From assembly GCA_963834725.1 (NCBI GenBank), contig CAWICN010000001.1, positions 1,860,001 through 1,924,000 on the forward strand: DNA of 64,000 nt. The letters are read 5' to 3'. The notes beneath the pieces are model-generated. The model was not told the origin of the DNA and made no database searches. It worked only from the letters and a program-made list of their open reading frames with translations. The DNA is from PALSA-693 sp963834725. GTDB taxonomy: Bacteria > Actinomycetota > Acidimicrobiia > Acidimicrobiales > Palsa-688. Both the position numbers and the translations under genes were made by a program. This document shows, in pieces, positions 8,482 to 16,835 of the stretch. How positions within the stretch are numbered: position 1 is the stretch's first letter; every line of letters begins with the position of its first letter.

Positions 8482-8690
8482 TCAGCGCATCCGTCGCTTG
8501 AGGTCGTCCTCAGTCTGCTAGTAGGCGCGCCCGGCGTCGCCCAGCAGCCGGCTGATCCCGCCCAGCGAATCGTGCAGGCCCCGGGCGGACTAATCCCAGT
8601 TGTCCCACAGGCGGGCGAACTCGCTGGAGGCCGCCCTCTGCCAGTCCGCCCCCACCACCAACTGCACCGCCGAACGCAGGGGAACTTGGC
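8482..8690 (-). pseudogene. WXG100 protein, copy B, with two amber codons
   Basis: The frame reads LRSAVQLVVGADWQRAASS, then EFARLWDNWD, stop, SARGLHDSLGG, then GRAY, stop, QTEDDLKRRMR. Compared with the intact copy at 8923-9213, AAG (Lys) has become TAG at 8590-8592 and CAG (Gln) has become TAG at 8518-8520. The first 40 residues of the family are replaced by unrelated sequence. These are substitutions, not homopolymer slips, so this copy is a real pseudogene unless the cell suppresses amber codons, for which I see no other sign. Confidence 0.75.
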
Positions 8691-8799
8691 GTGAAGCATG
8701 GTCGGCCCACGACGTCTCCACCCGGAGGCGTAAATGGGCAGCGAACGAATCGTTCGGGCCTGCCCAAGAGACCGGTCCCGGCGGTCCCCCGGAGCGGCA

Positions 8800-8906
8800 C
8801 CAGGGTGCGGGCACCCCGATACGCGTGGCTCCCGCCAAACTGTGCCGCCGAACTGGCCGGTGCCCATCTGCGTGAGGATGGGCGGGTCGACCTTGAATCG
8901 TCTCAT
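8800..8906 (-). pseudogene. Start fragment of a WXG100-partner-like gene
   Basis: An ATG at 8906 begins MRRFKVDPPILTQMGTGQFGG, whose V-D-P-x-x-L pattern resembles the start of the small WXG100 partners, and then runs into sequence with no family resemblance. Together with copy B, which lacks its own start, this suggests that one deletion joined the head of one gene to the tail of another. A coding role cannot be excluded, since the frame stays open for 179 codons. Confidence 0.35.
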
Positions 8907-8922
8907 CGCGGCCTCCTCGGTC

Positions 8923-9213
8923 TCAGCGCATCCGTCGTTTCAGGTCTTCCTCGGGCTGCTGGTAGGCGCGCCCAGCGTCACCCAGCAGCCAGCTGATCCC
9001 GCCCAGGGAGTCGTGCAATCCCCGGGCCGACTTGTCCCAGTTGTCCCACAGGCGGGCGAACTCGGCGGACGCCGCCCCCTGCCAGTCGGCGCCCACCACC
9101 GACTGCACCGACGAGCGCCGACCCGCCAGCTGCTGTTCGATATCCGACTGGCCCCGGGATACCTGCCCGGACAGGGTGGCGAGTCGCTCGGAGGTGACCT
9201 TCATGGTGGACAT
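8923..9213 (-). CDS. WXG100 family ESX secretion protein, intact copy C
   Basis: The product is 96 residues, the standard WXG100 length: MSTMKVTSERLATLSGQ, two long helices joined at DWQGAASAEFARLWDNWDK, and a C-terminal Y-x-x-x-[DE]-type tail (AYQQPEEDL). Such proteins form helical hairpin dimers and are exported by the ESX/type VII machine. The ATG is preceded by a GGAG-containing site, and the upstream region is repeated near copy D. This is the only fully intact member of the four copies in the window and is the likely functional secreted partner. Confidence 0.8.
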   Translation of the reverse strand: MSTMKVTSERLATLSGQVSRGQSDIEQQLAGRRSSVQSVVGADWQGAASAEFARLWDNWDKSARGLHDSLGGISWLLGDAGRAYQQPEEDLKRRMR

Positions 9214-9582
9214 GTCTGTGCTGCTCCTTTCTGTTCGCCCCGGCGCCAGCCGGGTTCATTCGCCCCTGTCGCATTTCGGCTAAGGCAGGGTCGGGACCTC
9301 GGTGTGGGCATGCGCGGACGGCGCTGCAGCGTCGCCATCCGTTCGCTCGTGATGTTTGTTCGTTGGGTGACGGTGGTCGTCTCGTTCGTGTCGGGCGGAT
9401 CATGCGGAGGTCCTCCGTCGCAAAATCTCAGGGCGCAAATCACGCTTCTCTGTGGTCAACTATGAGGCGGCAAACTGCCGCCAACCATCCCCCGTGGTGT
9501 GGGGTTCTCGACGATCGGGTGGCGCTGGAGCGCTACCGTGTCGCTGGCACAGCGGTTGCTGCGGCGGGCGGGAGCGCGTCGC
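9214..9582 (-). promoter_or_regulatory. Leader of WXG100 copy C; related sequence lies upstream of copy D
   Basis: No gene is seen in these 369 bases. About 65 bases upstream of copy C (roughly 9245-9310, with attcgcccctgtcgcattt and ggcagggtcg) recur with changes upstream of copy D at about 13722-13790 (attcgcccctgttgcattt, ggcagggtcc). The leader was therefore duplicated with the gene and may carry the shared promoter. I cannot place -35 and -10 boxes with confidence. Confidence 0.45.
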
Positions 9583-10245
9583 CTACTGGCTGCCGACGGG
9601 TTGGTTCGTCGCCAGAGGTGTGCTGTCCGCTAGTGAGCGGGGCTGGCGGTAGGTGGTGAGGCAGGCGTGGCGAATCTCTTCGAAGTCGAGGTCCCGGCCG
9701 ATCTGCTGCGCTTTGGACATCATGGCTGCGATGACCTGTTCCACATCGGCGATGTCGAACACATGCTCGTTTTCGCCGGCGAAGTCCCACTCGCTGCGGG
9801 GGGTGGTGACGATGTCGCCGCCGTAGACGTGCAGTCCGAGGGTTGGATACCGGCACGGGTTGGCCACGGCGTGGACGGCATCGCCTCCCAACAGCAGGAC
9901 CTCGCCGGCGCGGACCTCGCGTCCCCCGACCTGTTCCACCCGGTTGGCGGTGCGCCGCCAGAAGGTGTTGTCCTCCTGGCCTTGGTAGACGCCGATCACC
10001 GCCCACATGCGATGCTCGTGGGGTGGGGTGATGACGCCGTTAGGCCAGAAGATGTGCTGCACGGTCAGTTCCGGCGACTGGTACCAGGTGATGGGCCGGG
10101 GTCCGGCTCCGGCCAGGCTGGCCTGCAAACCCTCCGTTCCCGAGATCGTCTCGGCCACGACGTCGCGCACGGCGAGGGCTGGATCGGGTTCTGTGATGGC
10201 CTGACGGCAGCGGCGGACGAAGTCTTCGGGGTCGAACACGTTCAC
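9583..10245 (-). CDS. Cysteine dioxygenase-like cupin protein
   Basis: A 220-residue soluble protein of the predicted metal-dependent double-stranded beta-helix group related to cysteine dioxygenase. It shows a metal-binding block PPHEHRMWAVIGVYQGQE, with two His and a downstream Glu, and a second block GGDAVHAVANP with a further His, which would complete a mononuclear iron site. Family members oxidise thiols, but the substrate cannot be read here. It stands alone between the WXG100 leader and the AAA ATPase gene, both also on the minus strand. Confidence 0.7.
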   Translation of the reverse strand: MNVFDPEDFVRRCRQAITEPDPALAVRDVVAETISGTEGLQASLAGAGPRPITWYQSPELTVQHIFWPNGVITPPHEHRMWAVIGVYQGQEDNTFWRRTANRVEQVGGREVRAGEVLLLGGDAVHAVANPCRYPTLGLHVYGGDIVTTPRSEWDFAGENEHVFDIADVEQVIAAMMSKAQQIGRDLDFEEIRHACLTTYRQPRSLADSTPLATNQPVGSQ

Positions 10246-10324
10246 CTCTCTGTCTGTCTCGTGCGGTGCTCATCGAGCAACGCGTAAATCGAGGCCGAAC
10301 AGTTCGTTCGCTTCGATCGAGGGT

Positions 10325-12718
10325 TCACACGTGCCAGCGAACCGGGCCCCCCGGCCCGGGTTCGTACCGGCAGGCCCGCCCCGTCCGCAGAGAGGATCGC
10401 AGGTGGGCGGCGGCCAACGGGGCCTTGACCGCGATGCGGTCGACCGCAGTCCGCAGCGTGCGGGTCACGTTCACCCGGGCTCGCTCCGACTCCGACGACA
10501 CCTGCCGTTGACGGCCGGCCGTGCCCGTCGCCCGCCGCACCTCGCGGAGCAGGCCCTGGCGTTCGGCCGCGGCCTGCTCGGCCCGCCCGGGGTCACCCGC
10601 CCGGTCGGCGGCGTCGAGCTCCTGGTCCAGCTCAGCCAGTCGCCGCCGGTACGCCTGCAGGGCGGAGGCGTCGAGCACCGGACCGGCCTGCGATCCGACC
10701 AGCCCGGCGCCGCCGGCTGCGAGGTCCAAGGCGGGAATGTCTCGGCCGGGCGCCGCCACCAGGGCCCGCAGATACTCCACGCCTCGGATGTCGGGCAGAC
10801 GCGTGCGTTCTCCGCCGGCCTCGAGGAGCCAACTGTCGCCGTCCCTGATCAGCGACCATTCGTCGGGCGGGGGTGACAGCTGCCCGAGCAGCACCGTCAT
10901 GCCTAGCTGCTGGGCAATCCACCGAGCCCGCTGGCGCGACTCGGACGCTGCCTGCAGGTCGCCCGGCCCGCCGCGGGAGATGAGCACGGTGGCCAGGCTG
11001 GTCAGGCTGTGAGCGAGAAATGGAAGCGCTCCGATGCGTTCCTCGAAGGTGATGGCCTCCTGGAAGTGGTCTAGCGCGGCGGCGGGGTCGGCGACCTGGG
11101 CCCTCAGCAGTCCCAGGTAGTGCGACACCGGTCCCGCCGTGATGGCGGCACCCGCCAACACCACGAGTCGACCGGCATAGGGCGATAAGGCCTCGTAGAG
11201 CCGAGCGGCTGCGGTCGCATTTCCGGCCGCGACCGCGGCCACGGACAGGTCGGCCGCGGCGCCCACCCAGCGGGGTCCGGTGCCGGCCAACACCTGCGGG
11301 AGCATCCGTTCCAGCTCGATTCCGGCTTCGGCGCCGCGCCCGAGGGTCGCCAGGATGCGGGCCGCGGTCGCCTCGAAGTAATGGCCCGGGAAGCGGTGAG
11401 CCAACGACAAGAGCATCTCGGGGACGCCGGCGAGGCCGTCCGGATTCCGTTCGCTATCGATCACCCCTTGCAAGGTGCCGACCACGAACTTGGTGTCGGC
11501 CACACCGGCCCGCTGGTCGACCTCGTTCACTTCGTTGGTCAAGCGGCTGGCCTCTTCGAACCGACCTCGCAGGATGGCCAGCATGGCCCGACGAGCGATC
11601 ACTATCGTGGCTGCTTCCGCGTCGCCGGCAACCGTTGCGTCCCGCTCGTAGGCAGCCAGGGCCGATTCCGCCTCGGCGATGCGGCCCAGTTCGACCAGAG
11701 CCACGAACCGCCAGAACAGCCCGTGGCGCTCCCTGGCGTCGTCACCGGCCGCCCGGGCCAAGTCGATGATTTCCGAGCCGGCCGCCAGTCGGTCCTCCGC
11801 CCCGGCCGGATCCCACAGCGCGTGCAGTCGAGCATCGAGGGCTTCAGCCAACACCTGCCGATCCCCCGTCCGGCGGGCCAACTCGACAGCCTCGTCGACG
11901 AGCGACCGGCGGCGGACCCCGGCCGCAGCGTCTCCCAGCAGCTCGCGAGCGAGTCGAGCCAGCAGCCTGGCCCGGGTGGCATCGTCAGATGTCCCGCCCA
12001 GGGCCGCCTCCAGGAGACGGGTCAATTCCACGTCCACATCGAGAAACGACGTCCGCGACTCCGCCTGAAGGGCGAGATGGACCAGCGGGTCGGCGCCTTG
12101 ACCTAGACCGGCCAGGCTTCGGGCCAGGGCCCGCGCCGGGCCGGGCATCCCCCGAGAGGCAATCCACAACGCCGCGAGGATGTCGCGCCTAGACGTGTCG
12201 ACCATCGCGGCCAGCTCATCCTCACCGAGCGCCCGGAGGCGGAGCTCCTGACCGACACCAAGTGGGCCGCTCGAAGCGACAATCACGGCGGTCGAAGCCG
12301 TGAGCACCCGAGCGGCCAGTACCGCCACCACCTCCACGGCATCAGGTCCTGCCCGCTCGAGGTCGTCAACCAGAATCAAACGGCGAGCCGAACCGACGAG
12401 CTCGCGGGCGGCCCGATCCAGATCCAAAGGAGTGGCGTCGGCCAGCAGCCGGGCGCCCACATCCTGAGGAGCACCCACGTCCTGCAACAGTTGGGCCCAC
12501 ACCAACCGGCCGGGCTGACCAGGCGGCGGCGCCGCCCGATAGACCGCGAACCGGCGGCGCCGGGCCCGAGCCGCAGCTGCGTCGAGCAGCGCAGTCTTTC
12601 CCGCCCCCGGCGGACCGACCAGCACCAGCACCCCCCCGCCCACCCCCCTTGCTGCCCGATCGAGCAGCACATCGATCGCCTCCACCTCGGATTGGCGTCC
12701 GATCAGAGTCACGGTCAT
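10325..12718 (-). CDS. AAA-type ATPase with TPR-like repeats (LuxR/adenylate-cyclase associated type)
   Basis: From ATG 12718 (MTVTLIGRQSEVEAIDVLL) the product has 797 residues. It opens with an ATPase module bearing Walker A GPPGAGKTALLD and Walker B-like RLILVDDLE. Long helical, TPR-like repeats follow. The C-terminal stretch (SALQAYRRRLAELDQELDAA, SERARVNVTRTLRTAVDRI) is typical of a group of large actinobacterial signalling ATPases that lack the LuxR helix-turn-helix. An upstream extension to 12817 is open, but its composition is not protein-like and 12718 starts directly at the domain. It probably acts as a signal-transduction NTPase; the ligand and target are unknown. Confidence 0.75.
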   Translation of the reverse strand: MTVTLIGRQSEVEAIDVLLDRAARGVGGGVLVLVGPPGAGKTALLDAAAARARRRRFAVYRAAPPPGQPGRLVWAQLLQDVGAPQDVGARLLADATPLDLDRAARELVGSARRLILVDDLERAGPDAVEVVAVLAARVLTASTAVIVASSGPLGVGQELRLRALGEDELAAMVDTSRRDILAALWIASRGMPGPARALARSLAGLGQGADPLVHLALQAESRTSFLDVDVELTRLLEAALGGTSDDATRARLLARLARELLGDAAAGVRRRSLVDEAVELARRTGDRQVLAEALDARLHALWDPAGAEDRLAAGSEIIDLARAAGDDARERHGLFWRFVALVELGRIAEAESALAAYERDATVAGDAEAATIVIARRAMLAILRGRFEEASRLTNEVNEVDQRAGVADTKFVVGTLQGVIDSERNPDGLAGVPEMLLSLAHRFPGHYFEATAARILATLGRGAEAGIELERMLPQVLAGTGPRWVGAAADLSVAAVAAGNATAAARLYEALSPYAGRLVVLAGAAITAGPVSHYLGLLRAQVADPAAALDHFQEAITFEERIGALPFLAHSLTSLATVLISRGGPGDLQAASESRQRARWIAQQLGMTVLLGQLSPPPDEWSLIRDGDSWLLEAGGERTRLPDIRGVEYLRALVAAPGRDIPALDLAAGGAGLVGSQAGPVLDASALQAYRRRLAELDQELDAADRAGDPGRAEQAAAERQGLLREVRRATGTAGRQRQVSSESERARVNVTRTLRTAVDRIAVKAPLAAAHLRSSLRTGRACRYEPGPGGPVRWHV

Positions 12719-13017
12719 GATCGACCGTTCAAAGCCGCCCCGCCGAAGGCTCGGGCGACATACCGCCGCCGGGTGATTCGGGGGATCCGCTTTTCGTTCA
12801 TGGAAACCCGTACCCACGGCCGATCCTTCACAGCGATGGCCGCCGGCCGCGCCTAATGAACCGCGCTGCCATAGCGGGGCACAACCCTAATGTGTCCCAA
12901 AGGCTACGGGTCTCCTCCACGCCGCCCCACGGGCCTCGCCCACGGACATGAGCGTCAAGGTCCCCGGGCAGTCCCCCCGCCTCAGCTGGCCACTGCCCGC
13001 GGGCCGCCATCTTTGAC

Positions 13018-13200
13018 TCAGGACCCTGTGAGATGCGCGGCGAAGAGTTCGCCGAGCCGGCGACGGCGGCTGCCCACGCCCAACCTGTCGACGATCGTCT
13101 TGAGGTGGTCTTGTACGTGTAGCCACAGATGAACAGCTGGGCCGTCATCTCGCGGTGCGAAACCCGCCCAGCATCCGCAGCACGACCGCGGTGTCTCGGT
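13018..13200 (-). pseudogene. Decayed LuxR-type helix-turn-helix fragment
   Basis: Three reading frames pieced together give RDTAVVLRMLGGFRTAR, then EMTAQLFICGYT, then VQDHLKTIVDRLGVGSRR and LGELFAAHL. This matches the C-terminal DNA-binding domain of the LuxR regulator at 18784-19923 (SPRETEVALLVLRGYSTKEI, YTVQDHLKSIFDKVGVHSRR). At least two frame slips and the loss of everything upstream make this a fossil of a regulator gene. The 300 bases between it and the AAA ATPase gene hold no gene I can support. Confidence 0.65.
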
Positions 13201-13208
13201 GCTACAGC

Positions 13209-13493
13209 TCATGGACTCTGCGACCATCGGAGCCCCACCTCAGCCGACTCGCGGGGGCCCAACACCATGGCCGCTGGGCTGGGGCACGCCGGCGACAGGC
13301 ACACCCCGCCTGGAGCGAGCAGCATCACCATCTCTTCAGCCGGGTTGACGCCGTGCTGGCTTCGCACATCCTCGAAGCCGCCTGCAAGTGACGGGATTTT
13401 GATGTCGCTGATCCCGCCGGAGTCATCGCGGGCCCGCTGCAGATCCAAGCTCAAGTCTTTCAAATGGGCCGAGTCGACCACGATCTTGCTCAT
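13209..13493 (-). CDS. WXG100-partner-like small protein
   Basis: The gene starts MSKIVVDSAHLKDLSLDLQ and continues through a helical stretch to FEDVRSQHGVN. The last 45 residues are Pro- and Gly-rich and look unlike the helical tail expected, so a frame slip after about residue 50 is likely. It shares the V-V-D start pattern with the partner proteins at 2135-2507 and 8367-8471. The start lies just upstream of the stop of truncated WXG100 copy D, as in the other WXG100/partner pairs. Whether the 94-residue product is functional is uncertain. Confidence 0.45.
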   Translation of the reverse strand: MSKIVVDSAHLKDLSLDLQRARDDSGGISDIKIPSLAGGFEDVRSQHGVNPAEEMVMLLAPGGVCLSPACPSPAAMVLGPRESAEVGLRWSQSP

Positions 13494-13681
13494 CGTGGCT
13501 GCCTTTCGCGCATCCGGCGCTCGAGGTCGTCCTCGGTTTGCTGGTAGGCGCGCCCGGCGTCACCCAGCAGCCGGCTGATTCCACCCAGGGAGTCGTGCTG
13601 GCCTCGTGCCGACTTGTCCCAGTTCTCCCACAGGCGGGCGAACTCGCTGGATGCCGCCCCCTGCCAGTCGGCGCCGACCAC
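13490..13681 (-). CDS. WXG100 protein, copy D, N-terminally deleted
   Basis: The 63-residue frame begins at GTG 13681 with VVGADWQ (written MVGADWQ) and keeps the WXG100 second half: AASSEFARLWENWDKSARG, SRLLGDAGRAYQQ, EDDLERRMR. Directly upstream the strand reads AAAGGATGAGCACCCGTG. That is, the original start codons for M-S-T are joined to the middle of the gene, with about 100 bases missing. The deletion leaves a GTG nine bases after AAAGGA, so a shortened protein could still be made, though without its first helix it should not form the normal hairpin. Confidence 0.5.
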   Translation of the reverse strand: MVGADWQGAASSEFARLWENWDKSARGQHDSLGGISRLLGDAGRAYQQTEDDLERRMRERQPR

Positions 13682-13876
13682 GGGTGCTCATCCTTTCTGG
13701 GTTACTCCGACGACAGCGGGGTTGATTCGCCCCTGTTGCATTTGGCTAGTGGCAGGGTCCGACCCCTGATGTGGGCGTGTATGGCCTGGTGGTGCGGTCG
13801 CCGCCTCTTTCGGCTTGGTGTCAAATGGCTGAGCGGGCCCGCCCGGGGGCGCCACACTTGGAATGTGCAGCTTGGT

Positions 13877-14339
13877 ATGGTCAAGCAAGCCGGTGGTCGG
13901 CACCGGGTGGTGGTCGAGACGGGTGAGCGAGGCGTCCAGTTCGCAATGGCCGACTACGGCGACCGTCTGCCCCATGACCTGGTCCACTTGGTGGTGGAAC
14001 AAAGCTTGGGTCTGGACTTTGGCTTTGGGGTCTGGTGGCCCTAGGCGCGGCACTGGACACCGTGCGAGCGTTCCGGGCCCGCACCCCCGGCGGCTCCCCC
14101 GCCAGCAGGACCCGCTGGTGCGAGCCCACCTTGCCGACCTGCAGCACGCCGAGCGTCTGGTCGCCGCGCTCTACCCGCTCGGCAGCGACACCGCCGCCGT
14201 CATGACTGTGGATGCGCATATGGCCGAAGTGATCCAGGCGAGGATCGCTGACCTCAATGGCCATTGGCAGGCTCTCGAGCCGGGCGTCGTGCTGCGCCTG
14301 AACTGGCCGGAGTTCCCGCCCGGAGAAGATCCTCAATGA
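13877..14339 (+). CDS. Conserved hypothetical protein, two frameshifts
   Basis: Joined frames read MVKQAGGRHRVVVETGERGV, DYGDRLPHDLVHLVVEQSLG, then after a slip near 14030 LVALGAALDTVRAFRART, then after a second slip near the C run at 14088 DPLVRAHLADLQHAERLV and on to the stop at 14339. The pattern of a polar start, P-H-D-L-x-H-x-V-V-E, then F-G-x-x-G-L-V-A-x-G recurs in unnamed actinobacterial proteins that I recall but cannot assign. It runs towards the methyltransferase/oxidase gene on the other strand. No function is proposed. Confidence 0.45.
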
Positions 14340-14350
14340 CTCTGTTTGCA

Positions 14351-16771
14351 TCAATTCCGGATCTGCTGCCGGTCGGCGAAGCTGGTGTGCAGGACGTCGG
14401 CCGGGTCGTAGCGCCGCTTCGCCGCGGCCAGGCGGTCCCGGGTGGCGGCGTCGAAGACGCGGTGGCATTCGGCGGCCGGGTCGGCGAAGTTGGCCAGGGT
14501 GGTACCGGCGGTCCATTCGGCCAGGGCGTCGCTGACCTGCTGGTGGTAGGCACCGACCTGGTGGTCGGCCTCGGGGGTGGGCGCCAGGCCGACCAGTTCG
14601 AGCAGGTAGGGCGCAGCGATGGCACCCGTCGCGCCGTGGTCGGGGCGGGGGCGGGCGTAGGCGCCGCCCAGATGGCGCAGTTCGACGGCGATCAGCGGCG
14701 CGTCGGCGGGGGTGACCTGGTCGACCAGGCGGCCGATGGTGGCCGGCGGCAGTGAGCCCAGCAGGGTCGAGGGGATCCGGGCGGGCAGGGGCACGGTGGG
14801 CACCCCATGCAGAGTGGCCAGGCCGGCCGGGCGGAGGGGCCGGCAGTTGTCAACCAGCGGTGGGCCCAGCGCCCGTAGTGGAGCGAGCAGCCCGGCCGCC
14901 TCGTGGGCATCCCCGGTGTGGCAGATCGTGACGCCGACCAGGTGGCGGCCGCGCAGCGCTTCGGGCAACTGCGCGAGGGGCGGCAGCCGGACCATGGCGG
15001 CGATCGAGGTGACCGACTCGGGCAGCCCCACCGTCCAGTCCCGGTAGGCATGGAATACCTCTAAGGCCCGCTCCGCGGGCCACAAGAGCTGACCGCCAAA
15101 GAGCTCGGGGATGGCCTGCAGGGCCAGCTCCAACCGGACGACCAAAGCAAACCCCCCACCGCCGCCCCGCAAGGCCCAGAACAGCTCCGGATTGGTGGTG
15201 GCGTCAGCGCGGGCCCAGCTGCCGTCGGCGGTGACAACCTCGGCGCCCAGCACATGGTTGGCGGCGAAGCCGAACTGGCGGCCTAACAGCCCGACCCCGC
15301 CGAACAAGACATAGCCCACCACGCCGACATCGGCGGCCGAGCCGGGCGAGAATACCAAGCCGACAGGGTCGACGGCGTTGAGCAGATCGCGCAGGGCGAC
15401 CCCCGGGCCCACCACCGCCCGAGCCCGGGGCCGATCGATGGTGATGTCCCGCAAGGAATGGGTGCGTACCAAGATGGTGTCCTCCAGGCCGACACTGGCG
15501 CCGTGGCCGGTGGATTGGACCGCCACCCGCAAGCCGCGCGCGCCCGCGTAAGCCACAATGGCGGCCAGGTCGTCGGCTCCGGCGGCCTCGACGACCGCGA
15601 CCGGTCGTTGGTCAACTCTCCGGTTCCACGGGGTGCGGGCTCTATCCCATTCGGGGTCGGCCGCGGTGACCAGCCGCCCCCGCAAATGGCGGCCCAGATC
15701 CGTGCTCAACGCCCGGGCGGTGTTTGTCGTCATGGGGTGCGCTCCAATCTCGAGGAGATCAGGGGTGTCGCCTCTTCGTCCAACGATGAGGGCTGGCGTC
15801 GCCAGTGACCATCCCCTGGCGGGTGGGGTTTTCGCGAGCCCATTGGTGGCCGGCGTCTCAGCACCGGACGCCACTTCCGACGGCGGATGTCGCGTGCCGG
15901 GCCGAGCGCCGGCCGGCGCGGTTCGAGCGATTGTGCGGCCAGCCCGGCGTCGGCGTTTAGCTGGGACCCGGCCCCAGGCCTGGAAGACGCGCGGCAGGCT
16001 GAGCAGCGCGGCGGGCTGGGCGGCGAAGGCGTACAGCTCGCCGATCAGGGAGTCGACCCGGTCCCGGGTGGTGAGCTCGAGGGCGACTACCGAGTCGGCG
16101 ATGGCCTCCAAGGTGAGCGGGCTGAGCCGCTTGATGTCCCGATCAAATCCAACGGGTTGGGCAACCTGTACGCCAACGTCGGTCAACCCAGCCTCGAAGA
16201 GCATCTCGGCCAGCCGGGGGCCGATGTTCGGGTCGCCCCCGACGGCCTGACCGGCCCGGATGTACAGGTCGCAGAAGGCCGTGTACGCCGGGCTGGGTGG
16301 ATGGCTGAAGCCGGCGGCGACTTCCACGTCTTCCACCGCCACGATCCCGCCCTCCGTAGTCGCGTCAACCAGAGTGTTCACAGCGGCCGCCGGGGCGGGC
16401 ACATGGCTCAGCAGGAACCGGGCGTAAGCCAAGTCGAACGCGGCACTGCATCGAAAATCCTGAAGCCGGACCTGGACGTACTCGACATTTGTCGCGCCCG
16501 CAATCAATGCTTCTTTCCGGGCGATGTCGAGTATGGGCCCGTCGGTGTCGATGCCGAGCGCCCGCCCAGCCGGGCCGGCCATACGGGCGAGCTCGACGGT
16601 GACATCGCCACCGCCGCAGCCAGCGTCGAGGCAGCGCGCTGCCTGGCCGATCTCAAGGCGCGCCAGGAAGTTCTTGGTCGACGGCGCCATAGCTCGAGAC
16701 AGGACCCGCAACCGCTCATGTCCCGCGACGCCGCCCCGGATGATGTATTCGTCCGGCATCATCCCAAACAA
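14351..16771 (-). CDS. Methyltransferase joined to FAD-linked (berberine-bridge-type) oxidase
   Basis: A single 806-residue frame. Residues 1-275 are a class I SAM methyltransferase (CLDAGCGGGDVTVELARM, GGIVAVEDVEVAAG, then a helical C-terminal part). Residues about 347-806 are an FAD-linked oxidase of the BBE/PCMH group (VAVQSTGHGASVGLEDT, RARAVVGPGVALRDLL, FGGVGLLGRQFG, WALRGGGGGFALVVRLE and the final RYDPADVLHTS). The 70 residues between are Pro/Ala/Arg-rich and unlike either domain. An internal ATG at 15733 (MTTNTARALSTDLG) has a GGAG site about nine bases upstream. So this is either a real fusion or two genes whose stop has been lost; the second domain may also be translated alone. Confidence 0.65.
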   Translation of the reverse strand: MFGMMPDEYIIRGGVAGHERLRVLSRAMAPSTKNFLARLEIGQAARCLDAGCGGGDVTVELARMAGPAGRALGIDTDGPILDIARKEALIAGATNVEYVQVRLQDFRCSAAFDLAYARFLLSHVPAPAAAVNTLVDATTEGGIVAVEDVEVAAGFSHPPSPAYTAFCDLYIRAGQAVGGDPNIGPRLAEMLFEAGLTDVGVQVAQPVGFDRDIKRLSPLTLEAIADSVVALELTTRDRVDSLIGELYAFAAQPAALLSLPRVFQAWGRVPAKRRRRAGRTIARTAPAGARPGTRHPPSEVASGAETPATNGLAKTPPARGWSLATPALIVGRRGDTPDLLEIGAHPMTTNTARALSTDLGRHLRGRLVTAADPEWDRARTPWNRRVDQRPVAVVEAAGADDLAAIVAYAGARGLRVAVQSTGHGASVGLEDTILVRTHSLRDITIDRPRARAVVGPGVALRDLLNAVDPVGLVFSPGSAADVGVVGYVLFGGVGLLGRQFGFAANHVLGAEVVTADGSWARADATTNPELFWALRGGGGGFALVVRLELALQAIPELFGGQLLWPAERALEVFHAYRDWTVGLPESVTSIAAMVRLPPLAQLPEALRGRHLVGVTICHTGDAHEAAGLLAPLRALGPPLVDNCRPLRPAGLATLHGVPTVPLPARIPSTLLGSLPPATIGRLVDQVTPADAPLIAVELRHLGGAYARPRPDHGATGAIAAPYLLELVGLAPTPEADHQVGAYHQQVSDALAEWTAGTTLANFADPAAECHRVFDAATRDRLAAAKRRYDPADVLHTSFADRQQIRN

Positions 16772-16835
16772 GCCGGCTCAACAGTCCTGGCTCTGTCCAC
16801 GGCCCGCCAGGAGGCACCGGCGTCCGGCCCGGCCG

